NCBI GenBank assembly: GCA_028023455.1
Contig: JAQFVV010012496.1
Location: 3,596,001-3,660,000 of the forward strand
Reading direction: 5' to 3'
Length of the DNA stretch: 64,000 bases
Origin: Epiperipatus broadwayi
Lineage: Eukaryota > Onychophora > Udeonychophora > Euonychophora > Peripatidae
Of the stretch, positions 10,769 to 23,090 are shown piece by piece (within the stretch, counting starts at the first letter, position 1; each line of letters starts with the position of its first letter). Below the pieces are notes generated by a model. The model worked only from the letters and a program-made list of their open reading frames with translations. It did not search any database and was not told the DNA's origin. Both the position numbers and the translations under genes were made by a program.

Positions 10769-12328
10769 GTACTTACGAGTTTCAAATAAACCAAGATAGC
10801 TTCCTGTATTTTTAATAAATATACCATTTTGTGAGTTATAATCTACTGAAGATGTGTTAGTTGTTAAATTAAAACAAAATTAATAAATCAATCATTAACC
10901 ATTCCAAATTGCAGCATCACACCTCTTACACTTTAGCATTTCTGTTTTTCTTTATCTCACACATCAACATAAAATATATGATAAAATGAGTATTTCTTTT
11001 CAGAAAATAATAAATTTGACTTCATTTGAGATATTTTTGTTTACTACTGAAATAAATTTTAAATGTTCACATTTTGTTTTTGTAAATATTAAAAAAATGA
11101 GGATGTAATCAAAACAAAGACGTTACACCCCGTTACACATCATTGTTTCTAGAAAGATTATTTTCAGTTTATAAAATCAACAAAATATTTCTTGTTTCTC
11201 ATTATTTTGAAAAATGTGAACAAATATTTATTTATTTCTCATATCTAACAAATTATGCTTTAAAAGTTTAAATTTTTTGAATTTTTATTGCTAAATTACA
11301 ATATTTTCTTACTGTAAATATAATGTAGATTGTTTACTGTCAAAGCTAATTTTTTTTAATTTACTGGAGACCATAATATAACATTATATTTTTGAAAATA
11401 AAGTATTTCAAGTCAAAATAAGTTATTAATAATTTATATTTCTTGATATCTAATAAATATAGTGCAAATTATTTTTAAAAAAAAATTTTAAACCATACTA
11501 AATTTGCAAATAAACATGTTTTTGCGTCATTGGAAACTGCAATGTCATAAAATGCAAATGTTTTACGGCCTTGGCAAGAGACAATGTCTGAACATGTCAG
11601 GGCTTATATCTATTGTAAGAGCAGGGATTTAGAATTTCCTACCTTTTAGTGCAGAATTTTTGAAAAAAAATTATTATACTAAAATATATCATTTTATATG
11701 CATTTTAACACATAATACTTATGAAAAAATTCACTAGGGGGCGAATTAGTCAAAAGACAAAATAATTCAGTTCAACAGGTCAAAAGTTAAATGTTTATAT
11801 TCTGATAAATTTCATTAAGAAGCTTTATTTCAATTTTTTTTTTACTTATACGATGGGAGGTGACGAGATGCACTTAACATTGTTGTATTTTGGTTAAATC
11901 AAATGTGTTTCTTTTTGTCAGCAGTCTTTTTGGGAAAGTGTCATAATGAAAAAATTTGGGACTTTCCTGTCACAAAATGTGATGAGTGGACAATTTCCAA
12001 AGGTACCAGATCCTGCCCTCCCAAAAAATGTGTTAATGGTCATGATATACTTGCACACCACCTACATGAATAAAGTGTAAATATTGTACTTAAATATTTT
12101 TTTCATTTTTCTGTCAATAAGTTAATCCAAATAAAAAAATAAATTGTAAATATTGTAATTAATTTTTACACAATTTCTTTTTTTAAAATAACTGTAATAA
12201 AATGTAATTATAAATATGACTTCTCTAGCAGGCAGTTTTTTTATAAACATTTTTTTGGGGCTCTCGAAACTATAGATTTATCAAAAATACAGGCGGCCAT
12301 CTTGATTTACTAGAAAACTCACAAGTAC
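10769..12328. mobile_element. Family E inverted-repeat element with internal insertion
   Basis: The left end (ACTTACGAGTTTCAAATAAA, CCAAGATAGC) and right end (GGCGGCCATCTTGATT, CTCACAAGTACT) are inverted copies of one another, as in the copies at 47.9 and 62.9 kb. The shared body includes TTTTTGTCAGCAGTCTTTTT, TGTCATAATGAAAAAATTTG and ATGAATAAAGTGTAAATATT. About 875 extra bases (roughly 10905-11780) absent from the 709-bp copy interrupt the left part. They contain CGTTACACCCCGTTACACAT and match nothing else here. Confidence 0.75.
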
Positions 12329-12631
12329 TAAATTTTGTCTTTTGGTGAAATAGAGAAAAAGAGATAGAAAAACAGATAACATATATGAATTACTATACAA
12401 TTATATATTGAATAAATTTAAATATTCTGTTGAATTTTTTTGAATATTGTTGATTTCCTTATTTGCAGAGATATTATATAATTTTATCTCACATATTGTG
12501 GTATATAAAAAGTTTGTAGCAATGATTTTGCCTTTAATTGCTTCTTAAAATTTAGTTATTGAGATATGGTATTGTGCATTAGAGTTAAATTCTGTTTGGA
12601 ATATGTGGTTTAAATTTTAACTTATTTGAAA

Positions 12632-13146
12632 TTTGTATTTATATATTGGATTATTTCCATCATCTAATAGTAAGAATTGAATGTCTTTATAAAAATTTAA
12701 CTTGATTTAAATTTTCCAATTACATTCAATTGTTAATAATAGCATACAATTTGATACATGCACAACATTTTGAGAGAGGTATTATTCGCCTCTCTTCTAT
12801 GTGCTGCTAGCCTGATCAGTGTCAGTAGTAGCATGGGAATTGAACCTGGATGCTTATAAAGTTTTTGGCAAAGTAGCTTAGTTGATTATTACATTACTTA
12901 AAATTGAATAATCAAGAATCTAAGAGTCTAGTTCAATTCCCATGTTAGTACAGTCACTGGTCAGGCCAGCAACACCTGAAAAAGACTGGAGAATGATACC
13001 TCTCAAAACATTATGCATATACTAACCTGAATGCTATTACTAATACTTGAATGTAATTGGAAAATTTTAAATAAAGTTAATTTTTTCTAAAGACATTCAA
13101 TACTTACTATTAAATGATTGAAAGAACCCAATATATAAATAGAACT
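12632..13146. mobile_element. Family T palindrome with tRNA-like arms
   Basis: Outer arms TATATATTGGATTATTTCC and (inverted) the region ending in CCAATATATAAAT. Inner arms have CATGGGAATTGAACCTGG on the left and CTAGTTCAATTCCCATG on the right, each a T-arm/box B-like motif pointing outward. The junction lies around 12875-12900. No coding content. Confidence 0.75.
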
Positions 13147-13309
13147 AAAATGCTATCATTACAAACCTTCAGGAAAACATTATTTTTGTTTGTATTCCTT
13201 AAAATCTTTCAAGGTTAAATATGCAAATTAATATTCATGGATGAATCCTATAATGCAGTAATAAAATAGTGATAACCATATTATGCACATTTATAAACCA
13301 GAAATTATT

Positions 13310-13950
13310 CAAACTTAGACTTTCACATGACAACTCTCCATGCCATCTTATATTGCTAATCCACCTGATCAGCATTGTGTGAAAGTCTGAGTTTGAATTC
13401 TGTATGTATTACATTATATGTGCAGGTGGGTGTAAGCCTGTACAGTGTGTTAGATTACATATTGAAACATAGTGTGTTAAAGGTCTGCACATCCCCCGCA
13501 TATGTAAATGGATTATTCTCCGGTACATGAGGGGTCAGATTGACTAATATCAACATGGGTAGGATGGCAACCTTGGTACTAACGTGGATTTTGAATGTTC
13601 CACCATCAGATTTTCAATGAAATGGACAGCTGAAGAGTTGTGGGTTTCAATAGTTTGAAGCCTGTCCATTAAAGTATGAAGATTGGCTATCTTAATATAA
13701 AGCTGAGCACTGATTATATATATGTGTGGAGATAGTAATCTGGATCAACTGATGATTGCTGATTTAGCATGAAATATTTACATTGATGATTATTTATCTT
13801 TTCAACATGGGTGTGATCAGGTGGGTTAGCAATATGTGATGGCATGAAGAGTTGAGGGTCATGTGAATGTCTGAGTTTGAATCCCTGATATATTACAATA
13901 TATGTGCAGGTGTGTGTAAGCCTGTACAATGTATTAAACCATAAATTCAT
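13310..13950. mobile_element. Family B copies, mainly reverse orientation
   Basis: A small hairpin (ACTTTCACATGACAACTCTC to GTGTGAAAGTCTGAG) is followed by the full reverse B body: GCACATCCCCCGCATATG, GAAGCCTGTCCATTAAAGTA, GATTATTTATCTTTTC and GAATGTCTGAGTTTGAATCC. The 90-aa minus-strand open frame lies within it and is repeat sequence. Confidence 0.7.
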
Positions 13951-14289
13951 TTTATCATTTAAATATGTAAATAGTTTTGTGGACATTTAAAAATATGGGG
14001 TGCAAATCAAAACATATATATTTCAAAACCATATTTAAATTTAAATTAAAAATAAAATGAGCCACACCATTAGCATTAATGAAATGAATGGATGGAACAA
14101 ATTCTATTGATGATGATAATAAATTTCATGAAGTATGCATGCTTATGATCAGCAGGATTTATTATTACTTCGCACTTTGGATGCTTAAGGCAGTATGAAA
14201 ATTACTTTGTGAGGTCAATGTTAAATTTGATCTTTATCTATTATATAAATAAATGCATCATCAACAGTATTTTTGTCAAAAGGACAGAT

Positions 14290-14850
14290 CCAGAGAATAG
14301 TCAAATCATCAATTCATAAATTTTCCCATTCCATTCACTCTTCCTTGCCCAGCTCTTCAATTCCACATAATCATTCCCATCACTTATATCATTCAGTAAT
14401 ATCAATCTTTTCTGTCCTTTCTTCTTATTTCCATTCACCATTCTCTCCAAAACATCTTTCATTAAACTATACTTTCTTCTTAATACATGTCCAATCCAGT
14501 TTCTCCTAATTTCCTTCATCAATTTTCTCTTTTCATTTACTCTTTTCAAAACTTAATTCATTTGTTTTATCCATCCAACTGGTTTTTTCCATTCTTCTCC
14601 ATGACCACATCTCAAAGGTTTCCAATCTGTTTGTAATTTTATTAGTCAGTGTCCACGTTTCACAACCGTACACTCCACACATTCCATTTAATTAATCTTT
14701 TCCTTAACTTTTCTCTCTTCAGAGGTATACATAATTTTTCTTTCTTTTAGTAAGTGCCTTCTTTGCCAATTCTATTCTCCTTTTAACTTCATTTTAACTC
14801 CTTCCATCCTCACTCAACCAATTACCCAAATATGTAACTTTTTTTACCCG
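14290..14850 (-). pseudogene. Non-LTR retrotransposon RT C-terminal remnant
   Basis: Read on the minus strand, broken frames give in order TYLGNWLSEDGRS-like, ELAKKALTKRKK, VYGCETWTLTNKI, LETFEMWSWRRMEKTSW and then, in an 82-residue open stretch, RNWIGHVLRRKYSLMKDVLE with LLNDISDGNDYVELKSWA. This order (YLG..ITEDG, YG.ETWTL, WCYRRM, IGH.LRR, W.DDI) is the usual post-catalytic region of LINE reverse transcriptases. The catalytic core and endonuclease are absent and there are frameshifts, so this is a dead 5'-truncated copy. The plus-strand S/H-rich frame over the same bases is its shadow. Confidence 0.8.
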
Positions 14851-15594
14851 TTAAACTATGTTATCATGAAGAAATGAGTGTGAGCAATATATTCATATCT
14901 AATGACACTGAGAATCAATAATATTAGTTAAATATGTTTACGTGCTTATAGACATATATACTACTGAATGCAATAATGCATTTTTTTAATTGAAGTGTAA
15001 TTAATCATTCATTTTATAAATATTCACGCAGATTAGGATACGCTTCTTTTTTTTTTTAAAAAAAAAAGAAAATAGAATTGATGTTACTTTTATTTAATAA
15101 AATTTGATATTGAAGCTAAAACTTTCTAATATAGTAGATATTTTAAAATAGTAAGACGGTAAACTATTAAAATGTCATTAATTAGAAATTCTCTACGCTT
15201 GGCTGCTGTGACTCGTTTTAAATAAAGACTGAAAAATGATGTATTCAAAAGCTAATAAAAAGTATTGTAAAGTTTTAGACACCATTGTGATTTTAAGATG
15301 AAGGGAAAAAGCGAAAAAATATTAACTAGGAATCAACAAAAACGCCAATTATAAAACATCTGAAATTATTGATATTGTTCGTTAGAGAAAATTCAGCTAA
15401 ATATAAAGTTTAATTCAGCCTTTTTTAAAAAAAAAAAAAAATTTGGATATTTTGGCAGCCTGAGATAATGACGTCAATTATATAAAAAAAAAGGTGTCAT
15501 AAAAATGATAATAAAACATTCTTTCTTAATAAACACTTGTCAAAAACAATCATAGTTAATAAACCAGTTTGGTAACTGCTAAAAGATAATTTTT

Positions 15595-15712
15595 GCTTGC
15601 ATTGGTGGTCGAGAGGTCAGCGCGACTGACTTGCACTTGCAGACAGTTGCCCGGGTTCGCGTCCCGGCCGATGCTATGACACTTAAAAAAAAAAGGAAAA
15701 AAAAAGATAATT
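15595..15712 (+). mobile_element. tRNA-derived SINE (family S), best copy
   Basis: Box A TGGTCGAGAGG (15606-15616) fits the Pol III consensus exactly. Box B GGTTCGCGTCC (15654-15664) has one mismatch. The spacing of about 37 bases suits a tRNA-type promoter, and the head resembles a Ser/Leu-class tRNA (GGTCGAGAGGTCAGCGC). The body ends CCGATGCTATGACAC, then an A-rich tail. Other copies are at 9.1, 25.9 and 38.0 kb. Confidence 0.75.
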
Positions 15713-15827
15713 TTGACATTAATTCGCTAGTAATTAACGTTACTCAACTATTCTTAAACTAATTAATTACAACAATCTCCTTGACTAGTAAGTCAATTGA
15801 AATCTTATGCAAATCTAGAGAGAGCAC

Positions 15828-15970
15828 AGACTTTCACACAGCACACCACTCTCTACACTAAATCATAACACTGGTACACTTGAACACATGTGTTATGATT
15901 TAGTGTGGAGAGTGGTGGGTTGTGCTGAAGTCTGTGCTCATATACCCTATATATTACATATATAGACACA
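15828..15970. mobile_element. Family B hairpin
   Basis: Left arm AGCACAGACTTTCACACAGC and right arm TTGTGCTGAAGTCTGTGCTC, with ACCACTCTCTACACTAAATC repeated inverted, pair over about 60 bases around ACACTTGAACACATGTG. Confidence 0.75.
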
Positions 15971-16544
15971 GGTATATAATAAGTCTGTGCGAGAGAGATA
16001 AATCTGACCTTTCTACTAACATAAATTACGAATAACTTTATATACACAGCATACGATTTGTGATGCACAAACTAGGTTTGAATCTAGATTAAACAGCACT
16101 TGAATATTTTTTCTAGTTTTAATCAGGCTTAGAATTTTTGTCCAACTAACCCAGACAACTATGCAATAAAAGGCTAATTGGAAAAACACTCAATCCCCGA
16201 TTACTATTACTATGAGGGGCTATTGGAAAGATATTTACTCTGAAGAGAGCTATTTTAATATTTTTACCTTTTGATAGCAGATATGTGGATAAAATATCTA
16301 ATCACTATTGGTTAAATTAATATAAAAAGTATATTAAAATTATATTTCACATTGTTTATTACATATTGAGCATATCTTAAGTATAAAATTTTGAAATAAA
16401 ATAATTATTTATTTAATATATTTCAAAAAAAAGTGTAACCTTCCGCCAAATAATGAGAGCAACTGGGCTCCAAAATTTTTCATAAATCAAAAATCTTATC
16501 TAAAAACAGGATTTTCTATGGCAAAAAGTATAATTCATTATTAT

Positions 16545-17790
16545 TAATACATTGCACAGGCTTAAACCTGCATTTATATATGTAATATAGGCGGGATTCA
16601 AACTCAGACTTTCACACGACCCACTCACTACTCTCAGTGCCATCTCATATTGCTGACCCACCTGATCACACACATGTTGAAAAGATAAATAATCACCAAT
16701 ATACGTATTTCATGCTAAACTAGCAATCATCAGTTGGTCTTGATTACTATCCTCACACATATATATATAATCAGTGCTCAGCTTTATATATATTTTAAAA
16801 TATACATTAAAATTAAATATCTGATAAAGAGAACAAAGCTTTAAATAAATAAAAAAGTAGTACTCAATGGATGAATCTTTTAATAAACATTTTATTAATA
16901 ATTTTTTTTCACTAACCTGTGATATTTAGGGTATATGATCACAGACTTTCACATGACCCACCACTCTCCAATCTATCTCATAACACTGATACACCTGAAC
17001 ACATATATGTTGAAAAGATAAATAAACACCAATACATGCATTTCATGCTAAACCAGCAATCATCAGCTGGCCCGGATTACCATCTCCACACATATATGCA
17101 TGCAATAGGTTCTCAGATATTCAGATAGCCAATCTTCATACTTTAATGGACAGGCTTCAATCCACTCCACACTCCAACTCTTCAACCATCCATCCAATTG
17201 AAAAGCTGATGATGGAAAGACCACTCTGAGGCTGAGATTCTTGTCACACCCATGTTGACCTAAAGTCATTCTGACTGCTCATGTAAGGACATAATCCATT
17301 TAATAATATACAAGGGATAGGCAGACATCACTATGTAATAACTGAAATACAGGCTTATTATATACCTGTATCAATATATGTAATATATAGGATATATGAG
17401 CACAGACTTTCACATGACCCACCACTCTCCACTCTATCTCATAACTCTGGTACACTTGAACACATATATTTTGAAAAGATAAATAATCACTAATATTTGT
17501 ATTTCATGCTAAACCAGCAATCATCAGTTGGTCCAGATTATCATTCCCACACATACATGCAATAAGTGCTCAGATATATATTAAGATAGCCAATCTTCAT
17601 ACTTTAATGGACAGGCTTCAATCCACTTTACACTCTAACTCTTCAACATCCATCCAATTAAAAATCTGATAATGGAACACTCAAAGGCCACACTGAGGCC
17701 AAAATTTTTGTCACAGCCATGTTGATCTAAAGTCAATCTGACCCCATGTACAGGAATAAATTAATTTATAATAATCTCATTACATTTGCT
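16545..17790 (+). mobile_element. Cluster of three family B elements in one direction
   Basis: Three copies begin at about 16595, 16935 and 17400 with AGACTTTCACA(C/T)GACCCAC. Each carries AAAAGATAAATAA, CATGCTAAAC(T/C)AGCAATCATC and, in the second and third, ACTTTAATGGACAGGCTTCA. The second and third are near-complete and about 420 bases apart, so this may be a tandem duplication rather than three insertions. Confidence 0.7.
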
Positions 17791-17799
17791 GTAATTTTT

Positions 17800-18714
17800 C
17801 TTTAATGAGATATTATTCAGCAGCTACACAATTTCTTATATTGGCATGTTTTGGTGTCACAGTGGTATTGTAATCTCTACATTTTTTCTTGTTAATTTGA
17901 GCCTATCTATAATCTTAGATTACCATGCATAGCTTTATTTTTCCACAGAAATCATGGGTACTTACATATTGGACTTGCTGCCTGTCTTTGTGAAGGCAGA
18001 ATGTCATACGTTTCACCAGTGGAAGAGTATTTACGATGGTGGAATGCTGCAGTTGTGACTTTTTAATACCATATTCTGCTATCACAAACATGGGCAGCAG
18101 GCTTAAGATCTAAGTACCAAATCATTTAAAAATTATTAATTGGAAAAAAATTCTGAAGGTGTCAGCAGCAGATAAATCTTTTAGAAAATTAAAATACGTA
18201 ATATGCAAATCAAAGAAATCAGACCTGCTTTGATTTGATCTTAATAAAAATGTGAATTTCTGATTGGGGATTGCTTAGTCTGAAGGCAAATAACCAAAAA
18301 TTTCGTTCGAAAAGAAAAATTATAATTTTTAAGAATTTGCTTACGTGTTCACGATTATATATGCAATATTTTTGTAAAATACTTATTTTAAACCACAAAC
18401 CTATGATACTACATTTAGATTTTATTTAAACATTTATTTTTAAGTTCATTACAGCAAAGTAAAAGCAATTTTTATTGGGTTACAAGTATATATTTGTCGA
18501 TACCTATAAAGATTTTTTTAAAATTTTTAATAATAGTAATGATTTTAAAATGTTAAAACATTTAACAACTGAACAGGTTTGACTTTGTAATAAAGAAAAT
18601 TTATTTAAAACCAAGCACTTTCAGTACTGAGTAATATTTGGATTGTAGCATTACGGGACTAAAGGAAGTTGAGATCTTGATTTAAAGTTACTTCTGAATA
18701 TTAAATAATATTTT
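17800..18714. other. No recognised feature
   Basis: AT-rich sequence with a more complex patch at about 17930-18130 (GGACTTGCTGCCTGTCTTTG, CAGCAGGCTTAAGATCTAAG). I could not tie it to a repeat family or a protein. Confidence 0.4.
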
Positions 18715-18935
18715 GAATCTTACATCCTAGCTCCTCACTGAAGAGAGCCATAGCTTGAAACCAGTCTGGGGATGGGGACCATCATAGATAAAAGCTTCAT
18801 GTATTTTCTCTTGTAGCATTTATCATAAAAAAAAAATTAAGCTTGTTTAGAGCTAGTAGCAGGCTTTTTATATATTACATATTGGTAATACAAGCTATAT
18901 AGGTCATGTGATATATGACTGATTTTTATTATAAT
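18715..18935. mobile_element. Family C fragment
   Basis: CATCCTAGCTCCTCACTGA, AAACCAGTCTGGGGATGGGG and the terminus ATATAGGTCATGTGATATATGACT match the C copies at 37.2-38.0 and 40.6-40.9 kb. Confidence 0.6.
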
Positions 18936-19009
18936 AGATTATAATAAAATCAACTTTTTAGAAGTAGATTTACATACTAATGACAAAAATGGTAGCTACA
19001 AGTACCATT

Positions 19010-20470
19010 TTTTTTAGAAAGAGTGGTGCTGGAGTCCTTTTTATTGATGCAGGTCTTTAATTATATACCACACCTCGTTCACCTTTCTCTTGGAACAAAT
19101 GATGTCAGCTGTATAGAAATCAAAGTTGTGGGCTGATTGCAACTCATGATCCAAGAAATTGAAAGAGTATTCATTGCTTTTCTTGGCCCAATTGTACAGA
19201 TAATTATGCTGGGCAGGTTTTGTAGGTAAGTTAATTCTGATTTTACTAGAATAGACTTAATGCAATTAGGTTCTTTGCAATTAATTTTGTACACAATCTG
19301 ATGTCAAGACTCTTTAAGTATTTGGCTTTTGAATTATTTAATCATTTATTTAAAGATGGAGGTGAGTGAAAACTGATATTGTATTTATTGGTACAAATGC
19401 TTTTAAATTTGTATGTGAGTTTTGAAACATAAGGGAGACCATTTTTTATTATCAGGTTGAATGTTTGTAGGATGAAAAATTTTGTTATAAAAATTATGAT
19501 ACTTGTGGTTTTTTTTAGAATTGTATCCAATATTGATTAGATCTTTAGTATGTAGATTGATGTTCCTTCTTCAATCAGCTGCGAATTTGCATAGCTTTAA
19601 GTTTGTATGCAGAAAACCTTTCAGATCAGCATATTTATAAAAGAATGAAATAATAGACCTAGAGTGTATGGTTCTTCTTACATTTAAGGGTTTTAAAATT
19701 ATCCTACAATCTAAAACATTGTCCTATATGATGATATCTAAGGGTAAAAAAATTATGTTGTTCAGTAGTTTATTTTCCTTCTCGATGGTTCAAGTTAGAG
19801 TAGTAGTAGATGCTAATTCAATATGAATTTTATAAATAGTTTTTTAATTAGCACAAAGAAAAGTATCATTCATGTATCTGGAATATAAGATAGTATTCAA
19901 TAGACACCCAAATTTTGGAAGAATCAAATTCTCAAATTCAGACAAGTACAGACTACAGACAAATCCACTGATAGGAAGCCTCATAAGTCATCCATAATTC
20001 ATTTTCTGTTTTGTGATTAATTGATGTGTTATTAATCCAATTTAAGGTATCTATAATAAAGTTGTTTTTCTTGATGTTATAATTGACTAGTTGCCAAAAT
20101 TCTTCTGATTTTAATAGATTCATAATGAGGAACAGATTTTTTTTTTGTCCAGAGGGGCAGAGGAAGGATATTGACAGATAAAATTCGTAGTAATGTTTGT
20201 ACTTCTATTGTTAGGATTTAAGTATTTGATACTTTCTCCATGGTTCACTTGATATACTTATACTCAGTAGCTTGTTGAAAGTATTTGGATTGAATAGGTT
20301 TAGGTATAAGTCTTAAATTTTTTCTGCACTATCTTCTACTTCACTATCTGCTACTATTTCAGACTTATTTATTTTTAAATAAGCTAATTCTTTTTCAATA
20401 AGTTTCATGATTTCTGCTTTTTAAAATTTCATTAAATTAAACTTAGGTTCCAAAGTCATTTTCAAGGAAC
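19010..20470 (-). pseudogene. Penelope-like element remnant (RT plus GIY-YIG region)
   Basis: Translated on the minus strand in shifting frames, the segment gives an ordered match to Penelope-like elements. At about 19965-19985 is GLPISGFVCSLYLSEFE (compare the family's G(S/L)P(L/I)S ...A.(L/I).M..FE). At about 19861-19883 is RYMNDTF, the place of the YVDD-type catalytic motif with one D changed to N. At about 19580-19620 is GFLHTNLKLCKF, followed by INIGYN. At 19265-19292 is YKINCKEPNC, the start of the GIY-YIG linker, and near 19118-19133 HNFDF, its C-terminal half. At least two frameshifts and several stops make it non-functional. No intact flanking repeats were identified. Confidence 0.72.
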
Positions 20471-20739
20471 TTTCATATGAGAACTCAAAATCTATCCACA
20501 AATCTTGATCATTCATGTTTGGTAATGAGATATTATGAACTAAAGGAATTCCGACATCCATATCAATATTTGTGGTTAACTCACCCAAATTTTATATTTA
20601 AATTTAAAGTATATTTTCTTTCCTTAATGATAAATAACTACATTTTTTTGAATTTAAAAAATGGAATTCAAATATTTAATATTAAATTTCATCAACTTTT
20701 TGAATAGATAAAATTGCATCCAATATGCCATTGTTATAG

Positions 20740-21115
20740 TTATAAATATCACATGATCACCATTTCTTATGCTTGCTCATAACTGTTATTAAAACAGGCA
20801 AAACTCTCCATACAGTAGTACCACTCAGTGCAAGCCAGAGTAATCAATAGATGCCAGAAGGCTTGTGCATAAAATCCCCATCTAATGCTTACTCATCCAA
20901 TATTCCCAGACTCAATAGTTTTGTAGTTAAGTAGAGATAAAAGGTGGCTGCTGGAGGGTTGCATTAGATCCTAAGATCTTGGTGCAGTGCTCTCAGATTC
21001 AAGGCTCCTCACTGATGAAGGACACAAGCCGAAAACTAGTCTGGAAATATTGGACAAGTGGCTTGCAATGAGTGGTAATACTGTATGGAGAGTTTTGCCT
21101 GTTTTAATATAGTTA
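20740..21115. mobile_element. Family A palindrome
   Basis: Left terminus TCACATGATCACCATTTC, then CTCTCCATACAGTAGTACCA and AGAGTAATCAATAGATGCC. The right half has GCAATGAGTGGTAATACTG and TATGGAGAGTTTTGCCTG in reverse. The middle carries GGCTGCTGGAGGGTTGCATT and CTCAGATTCAAGGCTCC. Confidence 0.8.
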
Positions 21116-22700
21116 TAAATTCCACTTAGTATTTAATTTTTTTTATTTTACAAAGTCCAAATATTAACTCTTAGAATATATATCATTTGAAAGCTTACAC
21201 ATTTGTAATAATTAATGTAAAGATTATCAGTATATAATATAAAAAAATATTCATTGTAAAAAGTTCAAATGTGGAGAAAAATCTTACTTAGGCTTTTTCA
21301 AATAAGGAAGGAAGAGTTAGATCATAAATAGTTGAATGGTAATTTTAAACAATTTACAATCATTTAAAATCACATTTGACATGATTGATATTCCACTCGA
21401 TCATAATTTATTAAATGAAAATAAAATAAATACAAAAAAAACAAAAGAGAATATAACATCAATTTTCAAATTTATTTTTGGTACAGTTTGTTATATTGTA
21501 TAAATTTACTTTATCAACTACTTTGAACATGTTTTAGCAAAATCATTTATTGCATGTATATGCATACACAATCTTATATTTCGACTATCCTGCAGTCTTC
21601 TTCAGAGCCATCTTTATTTTAATTTTTTTAGAGTAAAAAAAAAACATTACTTTAAAAAAAATTAAAAATAAAAGATTTTTGCTAAAAAGTGTTTAAAGTT
21701 GTGGATAAATTACATTTATATAAAATATTACAGCAAAATAATGAAAGTGGTGAATTTGGTAATATTTTATGTTATCTTATCAATATTTTTTTTGGTAATT
21801 AATTAAGGTATAAAATTTTGATGTTTTTTTGCTAAGCTGTCATGTTTTATAAACAATGGTTTACTGTCTTATAAAATAAAAATTCTAATTAATTTATAAA
21901 ATTAAGAAACGTTTCTTAGACCACTGTAAATGATATGTGTGCTGACCCACTCTCGTAAAAGAAGCTATAGCTTAATGCTTTCGAGGGCATTAAAGGTCCT
22001 CATAGGCATAGCCTTAGAATGTGTGTAATTCTTTGGGAATATATAGGCAATAGATTATTCAAAGGTGTTTGGGAATATATAGGCAATAGATTATTCAAAG
22101 TGTATGTGAATCATATTGCCAATTTCTTTGAAAGAGGGAAGCAGGATTCCTTCCAATTTATGGCATGAGGGTTGTTAGCTATATTCTATGCCTCTTTAAC
22201 CTACTGTTTAGTTATTTCACTCATTGTATGCTATGTTATCAGATTTGGACTCAAGTGAATGGCCTGTTGTGTTATGGTGCTGGAAGAAGATTGATTTATG
22301 CTCTGAATTATCTATGGCTCATCTGTAAAGATATCTACATTGGGTAATCTGAATGGAGAAGCAAGAATGTGATTCACTGTAATATATAGTTCAGCATCTT
22401 GCTTGTGGGCATGTGATTTTATATATAGTGTGCAAAGTTTGTTCTGTGTGGAGTCTGTCCTTATAATTATTTAATAATGTTTGCTGTGGAAGTATGGTAG
22501 CTAACTCAACATATTTGTGAACAAGCTTCATTTGTTTTTGGCTATCCATGGTATAATTAGATTAATAAATGTGATTTATATTTTTTTTGACATTTTGATA
22601 ATGTGACTAAATAAACACTTTTTTTTTGTTAACATTGTTTATACTTTTTTTAAAAATTCAATAAATCATTCATTCTATCATTTCTTTAATATGTGTAAAT
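21116..22700. other. Mostly unrecognised sequence with a small tandem duplication
   Basis: AT-rich, no family member recognised apart from GCAGTCTTCTTCAGAGCCATC near 21590 (similar to family M) and a 36-bp tandem duplication at 22032-22103 (TTTGGGAATATATAGGCAAT in both units). A 60-codon plus-strand frame at 22165-22347 has no recognisable motif. Confidence 0.45.
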
Positions 22701-23090
22701 ATGTTGTATTTTCATATTAGAAAAATCACCTTGAGATGTTACAAAGAAATCAAGTCAGATGTCACATGACCTAATTTAAACAAGCTTGTATTACAAATGT
22801 TATATAAAGAGCACATAAATAAGCAAAGCTTGCTAAGAGCTTATTTGCAAGCTTTTTATATGACCTTGAGATGTAAATGGACAGTAATTAATGAAAATAG
22901 CAAACTGTTTTCTGCATTCAAAAGTATAACTTTTAAATGCAAACTCTTTGTAATGTAGAGACTAAAGCACCAAAGTATTTATTTACAGTTTAAGAAAAGA
23001 AAGCTGATAACTTTTCATAATTCCTTATAAATAGTAGACTGTTCCTCCAATCAGTCAGGTGTTATAAATTGATAATTTTTTACCATATAA
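22690..23090 (+). repeat. Left copy of a flanking direct repeat
   Basis: Sequence including TGTTGTATTTTCATATTA, TTTTAAATGCAAACTCTTTG, AGTATTTATTTACA and ATTCCTTATAAATAGTAGAC recurs in the same direction at about 25250-25520. It brackets the 99-bp minisatellite. This copy also carries the family C insertion. Confidence 0.7.
22728..22874. mobile_element. Family C insertion with 12-bp flanking duplication
   Basis: The segment 22740-22862 begins AAGTCAGATGTCACATGACC and includes AACAAGCTTGTATTACAAAT, as in C at 37.2 and 37.6 kb. It is bounded by ACCTTGAGATGT at 22728-22739 and again at 22863-22874. The related sequence near 25255-25300 lacks the insert, which supports a real insertion. Confidence 0.65.

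Noticed and set aside
14273-14509. 78-codon plus-strand frame rich in S and H
   Set aside because: Antisense shadow of the LINE remnant on the minus strand.
15040-15072. Poly-T/poly-A hairpin as a terminator or regulatory site
   Set aside because: Simple adjoining T and A runs are common in this window (also near 49100) and have no specific context.
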